Shown: one piece after another, positions 5,571-11,396 of the stretch | Numbering within the stretch: position 1 is the stretch's first letter | How the letters are laid out: each line of letters opens with the position of its first letter | Source of the DNA: a bacterium | GTDB taxonomy: Bacteria > Chlamydiota > Chlamydiia > Chlamydiales > SM23-39 | Reading direction: 5' to 3' | DNA length: 11,396 nt | NCBI GenBank assembly: GCA_021818045.1 | Contig: JAKAFF010000024.1 | Coordinates: 1-11,396, forward strand | Notes under the pieces: model-generated | What the model saw: the letters and a program-made list of their open reading frames with translations, nothing else | Databases searched by the model: none | What the model was told of the DNA's origin: nothing | Made by a program: the position numbers and the translations under genes

Positions 5571-7253
5571 ATGTCCGATGTAGAAAAAAGGATCCAGTCC
5601 TGGCTCGATGGCCCGTTTGATGCTGCCACAAAAGAGGAGATCAAACGACTACAACAAACAGATCCCCAAGCGCTCTCGGATGCATTTTTCAAAGACCTCT
5701 CCTTTGGAACAGGGGGTATGCGCGGGTACTTAGGCATCGGCACCAACCGCATGAATAGTTACACCGTCCGCATGGCAACACAAGGCCTTGCGCAATACAT
5801 CAATCAATTTCCAGGACCTCACACCGTTTTTATCGGCTATGATACGCGCCACTTTTCCAGGCAATTTGCCGAAGATGTAGCCAAAGTTTTCTCCGGTAAT
5901 GGGATCCAAGCTTTGCTCTCTAAAGAGATTTGTCCAACTCCCCTTGTCTCTTTTGCATGCCGCCACTTTCATTGCAGCGCCGCCGTCATGATTACCGCCT
6001 CGCATAACCCTGCGCAATACAATGGCTATAAAGTCTATTGGAGTGATGGATGCCAAGTCACCCCCCCACACGATCAAGGGATCATGGATGAGGTCGGCAA
6101 AATTAAATCCCCTAGCCAAGTCCTCTTAAAAGAGAGTTATACGCAAATTGGCGAAGAGCTCGATGAGGCCTATCTAGCTGAGCTACAAAAATTGCAGCTT
6201 TTGCCAGAGCTGAGCGCTATCCCTTTAAAGATTGCCTACACGAACCTACATGGAACTGGGATTCGGTTGGTGCCAAAAGCGCTGAAAAGTTGGCACTATA
6301 CCGATATCTCTATCGTGCCCAAGCAGTGCACTCTCGACGGCTCATTCCCCACAGCCCCATCGCCAAATCCAGAAGAAGAGCAGGCCCTCTCTTTAGGCTC
6401 TAAAATGCTCTTAGATGAAAAAAGAGATCTTCTCATTGCAACAGATCCCGATGCAGACCGCATTGGGATCGTCGTGCTTGATCAAGGCAAACCTGTCCGT
6501 CTTTCCGGCAATCAATTTGCATGTCTTTGTCTACACCACATCTGCACAGTACTCACGTCTCAAAACGCCTTTCCTGCCAATGCAGCCTTTATCAAAACCA
6601 TCGTCACAACTGAGCTTTTTCGCACCATCGCGCAAAGTTTTCAAGCAAGGTGCATCGACACACTCACGGGATTTAAATATATCGGAGCGCAAATTGGCAT
6701 CTGGGAAAAGGCATTTGATGGCTACCAATATCTATTTGGCGCAGAAGAGTCTTACGGGTGTCTTTTTGGAACATTTGTACGCGACAAAGATGCGATCAGC
6801 GCCTCTTGTCTCATCGCAGAAGTAGCAGCGCTTGCAAAACGGCAAAATCTGACGCTCGTAGACAGGCTCCATCAAATCTATCAAAAATATGGATTGCATA
6901 GAGAATCCCTCTCAAGCCTTGCATTCGACAACACCCAAGCTGGCATGGAGCAGATGCACTCGTTCATGAAAAAGTTGCGAGCCCATCCTCCCCAACAAAT
7001 ACACGGACAACAAGTCACACAACTCGAGGATTACCTTCCAGGGTACCAGCAATTGCCCCCCTCAGATGTCCTCAGGTTTTGGCTTGCAGATCACACGAAA
7101 ATTGTCGTTCGCCCATCCGGCACTGAACCAAAAATCAAAATCTACATCGAAATTGTAGAACAAAACACCCAACACTTGACCGCAGCCATCAAGCAAGCAG
7201 ACGCACGGCTCAAAACACTCACGCATGAAGTTCTCAGCGTTTTGGGTACTTAA
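5571..7253 (+). CDS. phosphoglucomutase/phosphomannomutase (alpha-D-phosphohexomutase family)
   Basis: 560 residues, full length for the long bacterial/PGM2-like branch. All four active-site elements are present: the phosphoserine loop TASHNP with catalytic S144, the Mg-binding loop DPDADR at 292-297, the sugar-binding loop EESYG at 392-396, and the phosphate-binding loop RPSGTEP at 514-520. An N-terminal FGTGGMRG at 45-52 is also characteristic. It interconverts hexose 1- and 6-phosphates, most likely glucose, feeding glycogen or nucleotide-sugar pools; whether glucose, mannose or glucosamine is preferred cannot be read from sequence. Chlamydial relatives have been annotated mrsA or pgm. The start is supported by a conserved N-terminal region and no earlier in-frame Met. 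It ends tail to tail with the PgpH-like gene, overlapping by 20 nt. Confidence 0.93.
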   Translation: MSDVEKRIQSWLDGPFDAATKEEIKRLQQTDPQALSDAFFKDLSFGTGGMRGYLGIGTNRMNSYTVRMATQGLAQYINQFPGPHTVFIGYDTRHFSRQFAEDVAKVFSGNGIQALLSKEICPTPLVSFACRHFHCSAAVMITASHNPAQYNGYKVYWSDGCQVTPPHDQGIMDEVGKIKSPSQVLLKESYTQIGEELDEAYLAELQKLQLLPELSAIPLKIAYTNLHGTGIRLVPKALKSWHYTDISIVPKQCTLDGSFPTAPSPNPEEEQALSLGSKMLLDEKRDLLIATDPDADRIGIVVLDQGKPVRLSGNQFACLCLHHICTVLTSQNAFPANAAFIKTIVTTELFRTIAQSFQARCIDTLTGFKYIGAQIGIWEKAFDGYQYLFGAEESYGCLFGTFVRDKDAISASCLIAEVAALAKRQNLTLVDRLHQIYQKYGLHRESLSSLAFDNTQAGMEQMHSFMKKLRAHPPQQIHGQQVTQLEDYLPGYQQLPPSDVLRFWLADHTKIVVRPSGTEPKIKIYIEIVEQNTQHLTAAIKQADARLKTLTHEVLSVLGT

Positions 7254-9342
7254 TTCTTACGTGGTGGGATAAAAGAAGCGTCTTGATTAAGGCGCTTTTC
7301 ACACGTCCCAGCTCTTCAAAAGTGAGTTGACACTCATCGAATTGCCCATCTTCTGCTTTTTCTGAGACCAATCGATTGACCAGTTCCGTCAACGTCTGCT
7401 CATTGATCTCCTCCATAGAACGGGAGGCCGCCTCAATAGTATCGCAAATCATAATGATGGCAGATTCTTTGCTGCGAGGTTTGGGCCCGGGATAGCGAAA
7501 CTGGCTCTCATTGACCTCTTCTACCCTGCCCCCTTTCAATTCCAGCTGCTTACAATAAAAATAGTAGACCAGCGTCGTCCCGTGGTGCTCTCGAATGATA
7601 TCGATAAAGGCTTGCGGCAAGTGGGCTTTACGGGCCATGGCCTCCCCATCCGTGACATGGGCGATAATCACCTGGGCCGATTCCAAAGGAGTCAAAAGTT
7701 GATGGATATTGACAGGCCCTTGCTGATTTTCCACATAAAACTGAGGATTATTGATTTTTCCAATGTCGTGATACAAGGCGGCGGCTCTACAAAACAAACC
7801 GTTAGCTCCAATGGAGTGCGCGCAGTTTTCCGCTAAATTTCCAAGGACCAAACTATGCTGATATGTACCTGGCACCTCCAAAGAAAGCCGTCGCAACTGC
7901 TCGTTGCTCAAATCCATGAACTCCATCAACGTCATGTCCGTCACAACACCAAACAGGGTCTCTAGCGCAGGTAAAAGCCCTACCACCAGCACTGCTGTGA
8001 GCATCAGGAAGACAAAAGAGGCTCCTGCATCTATGAGAAATGAATAGGAGATGAGATGGTTTTCTGCGAGCATGAACGCATAGAGAACCGGGATCGAGCT
8101 AAGCCACGATTTAAAACAAACAGTAAAAACCTCTTTTCTTTTGCGCAAATTGCGCGTGCTGATAATCACCACAATCGACGTCACGAGGTTCAAAATGAGA
8201 AAATGGCCGTGATCGACAGCAAGACTTACCGAAAGGAGAATAGAAAGAAAGGTCGCAGCAAATAAAGCGGCCCGAGGAGATAGGAGAATGCAAATTAAGA
8301 TCGTTGCAAAAGGGGCCACGATCGGATAGCGAATCGCTTCGATCACATCTGAAGTGCTTTTCAACAAAGCATATTCCGTGACCTTAGCAAATAACAGCGT
8401 CAAAAGAACAATGCAGACAAAAAGAGAAATTTCTCTTAAAGAGCGGATAAAGTGCGGTTGACTAATCCGAAAATACAGCCCGCTGATCGTCACAAAAATG
8501 AGGGCGAGCAAAATGCTTGCAACCATTGTGGGCAAATCCCAAATTTTGCGACTTTCTGAAATCGCGCTCTTCATCGATTGCATCATGGTCAAGTGGCGCG
8601 AGGTGATCCTTTCTCCTTGATCAATCACGCGAGTGCCCGCCAAAATTTTAGTAAATTTATCTGGAATATTGCGACTCACCTGCGCGCGCAGCGAGCGCTC
8701 TAATGCCGTATCGCGCGCAAGCGTCCAAACGCGCGCCTGAAATGAGTGAATGACATAAGAGATGGTCTCTGGATGAAAAGCATCAGCCTGGGCAATTTGC
8801 TGGGCGATGCGCTCCCAAATTGGTTCAGGCAAAGCGACTTGCCCCTCTTCCGGGATATATTCGTAATAAGAGCTATCTGCAAGACCTAGCTCTTTCACCT
8901 TTTGGATCGTGCGGGGATCTGTACAACGCGTTTCTAGCAAAATCGTTTCTAGCTCATCTGCCGCTTTATACATCTCCTCAAAAGTGCTTAAAGGAAATTT
9001 TTCTCGCCACGCTTTGTTATGGATCAAATCCTCTTCCAGTGCATAGCGACTCTCCCGAATCTGCCGATCATCGAGCTGATAGACCGCGCCCACATCTTGC
9101 ATGGCTTGCTGCTTGAGCACAACAGTCGATTCGTAATCGGGAAATTCGAAATCGAGCTGTGCTACGATATAGCGCCGCGCCGTGGCATTCAGCTCTAACA
9201 CTTCGAGCCGCACCTCTCGGAAATGCAGAAAGAGCGCTAAAAACGCAACGCACACAAATCCAACAATGAGCCGCCATCCTCGATTATTGGAAGAGAGCCA
9301 CTGCTGCCACCCTGCCTTGAGCCGGTCTCGATTCTCTTGCAT
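7234..9342 (-). CDS. pgpH: PgpH/YqfF-type membrane HD phosphodiesterase (probable c-di-AMP hydrolase)
   Basis: 702 residues from the ATG at 9342. One N-terminal membrane helix (23-41) is followed by an extracytoplasmic domain of about 230 residues. Then come seven or so helices (about 271-292, 305-326, 340-355, 357-375, 380-396, 412-428 and 436-458) and a cytoplasmic HD domain. HD ligands are visible: H496 (GTYQHS), H525-D526 (YHDIGK), H562, H586-H587 (EHHGTT) and D634 (CDTIEAA). This is the 7TM-7TMR_HD architecture of PgpH, which cleaves cyclic di-AMP; chlamydiae are known to make this messenger. Substrate is inferred from the family. An upstream in-frame GTG at 9408 would add 22 residues but would leave only 31 nt before dnaX, so I prefer the ATG. 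The next in-frame Met lies beyond the first helix. It is divergent from dnaX and overlaps the hexomutase 3' end. Confidence 0.9.
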   Translation of the reverse strand: MQENRDRLKAGWQQWLSSNNRGWRLIVGFVCVAFLALFLHFREVRLEVLELNATARRYIVAQLDFEFPDYESTVVLKQQAMQDVGAVYQLDDRQIRESRYALEEDLIHNKAWREKFPLSTFEEMYKAADELETILLETRCTDPRTIQKVKELGLADSSYYEYIPEEGQVALPEPIWERIAQQIAQADAFHPETISYVIHSFQARVWTLARDTALERSLRAQVSRNIPDKFTKILAGTRVIDQGERITSRHLTMMQSMKSAISESRKIWDLPTMVASILLALIFVTISGLYFRISQPHFIRSLREISLFVCIVLLTLLFAKVTEYALLKSTSDVIEAIRYPIVAPFATILICILLSPRAALFAATFLSILLSVSLAVDHGHFLILNLVTSIVVIISTRNLRKRKEVFTVCFKSWLSSIPVLYAFMLAENHLISYSFLIDAGASFVFLMLTAVLVVGLLPALETLFGVVTDMTLMEFMDLSNEQLRRLSLEVPGTYQHSLVLGNLAENCAHSIGANGLFCRAAALYHDIGKINNPQFYVENQQGPVNIHQLLTPLESAQVIIAHVTDGEAMARKAHLPQAFIDIIREHHGTTLVYYFYCKQLELKGGRVEEVNESQFRYPGPKPRSKESAIIMICDTIEAASRSMEEINEQTLTELVNRLVSEKAEDGQFDECQLTFEELGRVKSALIKTLLLSHHVRIKYPKR

Positions 9343-9348
9343 ACCTTG

Positions 9349-9354
9349 AGTATA
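9349..9354 (-). promoter_or_regulatory. candidate -10 of the pgpH-like gene, leaderless spacing
   Basis: On the minus strand TATACT (9354-9349) ends exactly six bases before the ATG at 9342, so the predicted +1 is the A of the ATG. The intervening CAAGGT contains AAGG, but at one base from the ATG it is too close to act as a Shine-Dalgarno. No good -35 was found 16-18 nt upstream. Confidence 0.4.
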
Positions 9355-9402
9355 AATACGATGCAAAAAAGAGCGCCAGACAAAAAATTTATCTCCCCCC
9401 AC

Positions 9403-9432
9403 TTGCACTCATCTCGCCCCAGGTTATATACT
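9403..9432 (+). promoter_or_regulatory. candidate sigma70-type promoter of dnaX, leaderless spacing
   Basis: TTGCAC at 9403-9408, an 18-nt spacer and TATACT at 9427-9432, which ends seven bases before the ATG at 9440. The predicted start is 9439-9440, leaving no leader. The intervening GCGCAGC is not a Shine-Dalgarno. Confidence 0.5.
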
Positions 9433-9439
9433 GCGCAGC

Positions 9440-10801
9440 ATGGCAGAAAAATATCAGATCCTAGCCCGCAAATACCGCCCCCAGCAATTTTGCGACGTCG
9501 TAGCCCAAGAGGCGGCCGTGGTAACGCTGAAAAACGCCATTCGCTTCGAAAAGCTGGCGCACGCCTACCTTTTTTGCGGATCGCGAGGCGTCGGGAAGAC
9601 AACGCTTGCCCGTCTGTTTGCCAAAGCGCTCAATTGCCAATCGCTGGGGCCTGATCAAGAACCTTGCAACACCTGTCCATCTTGTCGAGAGATCGTTGCG
9701 GGTCAATCGCTAGATGTCATAGAAATCGACGGCGCCTCCAATCGGGGCATCGACGACATTCGACAAATCAACGAAACAGTGGGCTACGCCCCAAGCCACG
9801 GCAAATACAAGATCTATATCATCGATGAAGTGCACATGCTCACCAAAGAGGCGTTCAACGCCCTTTTAAAAACTCTCGAAGAGCCTCCCGAGCAGGCCAA
9901 ATTTTTCTTTGCCACCACCGAACCCCACAAAGTACTCCCCACCATCATTAGCCGCTGCCAAAGATTTGATCTTGCCCGAATCCCCTCCTCGCTCACCGTA
10001 CAAAAATTACAGCAAATCGCAACTGACTTATCGCGCCCTGTCGATCGAGACGCCCTAGAACTCATCGCAAGCTTTTCTGAAGGCAGCCTGCGAGATGCCG
10101 AATCTTTATTTGACCAGATCCTTTGTTTTTCCGATCAAACCATTACAAATGCCATAGTGCGCCAAACGCTCGGCCTCGTACCGGCAGAACTCTTCACCCA
10201 GCTAGATCAGGCTTTTGCTGACTATCGCCTCTCTTTCGCATTTGAGCTCGTCGAGCAGCTCTTTCAAACGGGCAAAGATCTCGCCCATTTTCTCGAACAG
10301 CTCGTCGAGCACTACCGCCATCTGACCATGGCCCGTACCCTCAACACTCCCCATCCAACAGCTGCGCTCTATACCCAGCAGCAGTGCCTGCATATCCTAG
10401 ACCTCCTCATCCAGGCCGAGCCCAATTTTCAAAAAAGCCCTTTCCCTCGCATTACTTTGGAATCCCTCCTTCTCCAAATCATTCGCACCAAACACCGCAT
10501 TCCCATTGAAACATTGATTCGCACATTAACCGAAAACCCTCCCCCCCCCGTCCCCACAACCCAAGAACCCAGTAACACACCGACCTCTCCGCCAGCTGAG
10601 CTCAAAGAGGTCTCTTTTACCCCCTTTAAACCGCCAGAGGAACCTACCCACCCACCCACTCCAAGCCCCAAAACGACCGAAGCTACCGCCCCGCTGAGCA
10701 AACATTCCAGCCATTACGATACCCTAGTCCGTTTTGCGACCGTAGAATTGGAAGGAACTCTCACCTCTATGCAAAAAAAATCATTGACTGCGAAGGGCTA
10801 G
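9440..10801 (+). CDS. dnaX: DNA polymerase III subunit gamma/tau
   Basis: 453 residues, the clamp-loader ATPase of the replicative polymerase. The N-terminus YQILARKYRPQQF is canonical. Walker A is GSRGVGKTT at 47-55, the zinc module is C66, C76, C79 and C82, Walker B is IIDEVHML at 127-134, sensor I is FFFATTEP at 155-162 and the arginine-finger motif is SRC at 171-173. Domains II and III follow to about residue 365. A proline-rich linker (367-425) and a short tail (HYDTLVRFATVELEG) complete it, so the tau-specific part is much shorter than in E. coli. The linker begins with a C9 tract (10541-10549, codons 368-370) that could allow slippage to a gamma-like product. An A8 run at 10773-10780 lies near the stop. 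It is divergent from the pgpH-like gene. Confidence 0.96.
   Translation: MAEKYQILARKYRPQQFCDVVAQEAAVVTLKNAIRFEKLAHAYLFCGSRGVGKTTLARLFAKALNCQSLGPDQEPCNTCPSCREIVAGQSLDVIEIDGASNRGIDDIRQINETVGYAPSHGKYKIYIIDEVHMLTKEAFNALLKTLEEPPEQAKFFFATTEPHKVLPTIISRCQRFDLARIPSSLTVQKLQQIATDLSRPVDRDALELIASFSEGSLRDAESLFDQILCFSDQTITNAIVRQTLGLVPAELFTQLDQAFADYRLSFAFELVEQLFQTGKDLAHFLEQLVEHYRHLTMARTLNTPHPTAALYTQQQCLHILDLLIQAEPNFQKSPFPRITLESLLLQIIRTKHRIPIETLIRTLTENPPPPVPTTQEPSNTPTSPPAELKEVSFTPFKPPEEPTHPPTPSPKTTEATAPLSKHSSHYDTLVRFATVELEGTLTSMQKKSLTAKG
10541..10549 (+). other. C9 homopolymer at the domain III/linker boundary of dnaX
   Basis: Nine consecutive C encode P368-P370. Shifting back one base, or gaining one C, reads RPHNPRTQ then TAA at 10573-10575, giving a ~378-residue protein containing domains I-III only. 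Losing one C instead leads to a long out-of-frame tail. Confidence 0.6.
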
Positions 10802-10818
10802 GCGCTGTCCAGTGATAA

Positions 10819-11060
10819 AATTTCTTTTTGCCCCCTTTCTTTGATGGCGATTTTCGCGAGCATCGCAAGAAAATAGCCGTCCTTACACTCACAGCTACCG
10901 CCATAGCGGCTACTGGATATGGCCCACGCCAGTCTCACCCACTATAGTAGATGCCACCACTAATGACAGCGATGTGTTATACCCTCTATTGCAATGCATA
11001 CGCATAGCGCGACCGTCAGAGAGAGGATTTCTGTCTGAACTCGTCTGGCGCCCCCGGTGA
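10819..11060 (+). pseudogene. possible frameshifted coding remnant downstream of dnaX
   Basis: One frame is open from 10819 to a TAG at 10945-10947 and includes a membrane-like stretch (KKIAVLTLTATAIAATGYG). An overlapping frame is open from 10845 to a TGA at 11058-11060 (71 codons, no ATG; e.g. IVDATTNDSDVLYPLLQCIR). Neither has a start codon with a ribosome-binding site. A single frameshift joining them would give one longer coding stretch. This could be a decayed membrane or effector gene, or chance openness in a G+C-balanced spacer. Nothing in it is recognisable. Confidence 0.25.
10846..10878 (+). repeat. inverted repeat / hairpin downstream of dnaX
   Basis: GGC-G-ATTTTC-GCGA (10846-10859) pairs with TCGC-AA-GAAAAT-A-GCC (10863-10878) around a three-base loop, with one mismatch and a two-base bulge. 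It lies 45 nt after the dnaX stop. No U-run follows, so a Rho-independent terminator is doubtful; it may still stabilise or end the dnaX transcript. Confidence 0.4.
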
Positions 11061-11147
11061 ATATCTATTACGATTGGTATAAGAAAGCAAGTTTTGCCCC
11101 CCGATGCAGCAAAAAAAAACACAACCATTCAAGCATCTTCGACATCA

Positions 11148-11169
11148 ACTAATAATTTTTATTATTAGT
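11148..11169. repeat. perfect 9-bp A/T hairpin in the spacer upstream of the last gene
   Basis: ACTAATAAT, TTTT, ATTATTAGT: a perfect nine-pair inverted repeat with a four-base loop. It sits about 40 nt upstream of the TATAAT box at 11209, so it may be an operator or the end of upstream transcription. The rest of 11061-11147 shows an A9 run (11111-11119) and nothing else I can name. Confidence 0.45.
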
Positions 11170-11205
11170 ACGAATTCATTCAGATATAAAAAAACACAAT
11201 AACGA

Positions 11206-11214
11206 TGCTATAAT
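11206..11214 (+). promoter_or_regulatory. extended -10 promoter of the terminal partial gene
   Basis: TGCTATAAT is a perfect extended -10. Transcription would begin near 11221, leaving a leader of about 46 nt that contains AAGAAG at 11253-11258, a weak Shine-Dalgarno eight bases before the ATG. No -35 of quality is seen. The surrounding 90 nt are strongly A/T-rich. Confidence 0.55.
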
Positions 11215-11266
11215 ACTTAGAAACAAAACATTTATCACAAAACTTACTAACTAAGAAGAACAAAAG

Positions 11267-11396
11267 ATGCCAACTACTAGAACATCATCCAGTTCGCACA
11301 GGGCCGCCTCATATGCCGCACACCCGGTTATAAGTTCTGGCAACGGTGCAATAAATTCATCGTTTATCTCCAGGATCCAGCAATCTGCACATGAAG
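11267..11396 (+). CDS. 5' end of a Ser-rich protein of unknown function (partial)
   Basis: Open from the ATG at 11267 to the window edge (43 complete codons): MPTTRTSSSSHRAASYAAHP and onward, rich in Ser and Ala with no early hydrophobic segment. Ser-rich, non-cleaved N-termini are common in type III secreted chlamydial proteins, and the N-terminus of the Inc-like protein at 2760 has a similar composition. That resemblance is compositional, not homology. The promoter at 11206-11214 and the weak Shine-Dalgarno support expression. It follows a ~465-nt region without an intact gene, as is usual at the edge of an accessory block. Function cannot be stated. Confidence 0.55.
   Translation, partial: MPTTRTSSSSHRAASYAAHPVISSGNGAINSSFISRIQQSAHE

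Noticed and set aside
5730..6119. 129-codon minus-strand open frame within the phosphohexomutase gene
   Set aside because: It is antisense to the catalytic TASHNP region of a full-length conserved enzyme and has no supporting start signals.
9343..9408. GTG start for the pgpH-like protein giving 724 residues
   Set aside because: It would leave 31 nt to dnaX and overlap its promoter. The extra 22 residues are not needed before the first membrane helix. The ATG at 9342 is preferred, though not proven.
10773..10815. A8 run near the end of dnaX as an E. coli-like programmed frameshift site
   Set aside because: A backward shift would only swap the last six residues for IIDCEGLGAVQ and stop at 10813-10815, so it would not create a gamma/tau pair. 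The C9 tract upstream is a better candidate.
10910..11128. 72-codon minus-strand open frame downstream of dnaX
   Set aside because: No Shine-Dalgarno or recognisable motif. The composition does not look like protein; it starts in an A-run complement.
1..11396. CRISPR array, tRNA, rRNA, transposase or phage genes
   Set aside because: No regularly spaced repeats, no cloverleaf or rRNA-like sequence, and no transposase, integrase or phage motifs were found in any frame.

Overview
The window looks like a chromosomal segment of an environmental chlamydia (Chlamydiota). No single marker proves this. The inference rests on a YaeI/LpxG-type UDP-2,3-diacylglucosamine hydrolase, a PgpH-type HD phosphodiesterase, a short DnaX, a GT9 heptosyltransferase-like enzyme, an Inc-like bilobed membrane protein and a eukaryote-style RING protein. 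The species cannot be fixed from the sequence.

Region 1 (1-3016) is accessory. A possible 3' end of an upstream gene (1-81) is followed by a RING-like/helical-repeat/C-terminal-TM protein (178-1845, +). Convergent to it is an Inc-like protein with a two-helix hydrophobic hairpin and a coiled-coil tail (1975-2760, -). Five copies of a ~35-nt repeat arm (ends TATACACAAATG... / ...CATTTGTGTATA) lie around these two genes. Two copies form an 88-nt palindrome between the convergent genes, and in two places the repeat supplies a stop codon.

Region 2 (3032-10801) is dense core metabolism: a GT9 glycosyltransferase, a small basic protein of unknown function, an LpxG-like lipid A enzyme overlapping a YkgJ-type Cys-cluster protein, a phosphohexomutase, a convergent PgpH-like c-di-AMP phosphodiesterase that overlaps it tail to tail, and divergently transcribed dnaX. 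Several products plausibly serve envelope carbohydrate and lipid A synthesis (GT9, LpxG, hexomutase). PgpH and DnaX serve nucleotide signalling and replication.

Region 3 (10802-11396) is a ~465-nt stretch with no intact gene. It holds hairpins and possible coding remnants, then a strong extended -10 promoter and the 5' end of a Ser-rich protein running off the window.

The most unusual pattern is that four core genes (lpxG-like, hexomutase, pgpH-like, dnaX) each have a near-consensus -10 hexamer ending 6-8 nt before the ATG and no usable Shine-Dalgarno. This predicts leaderless or near-leaderless mRNAs. The operon-internal and accessory genes instead carry clear Shine-Dalgarno sequences. A second notable signal is a C9 tract in dnaX exactly where domain III meets the linker; a one-base slip there would give a gamma-like truncated product.
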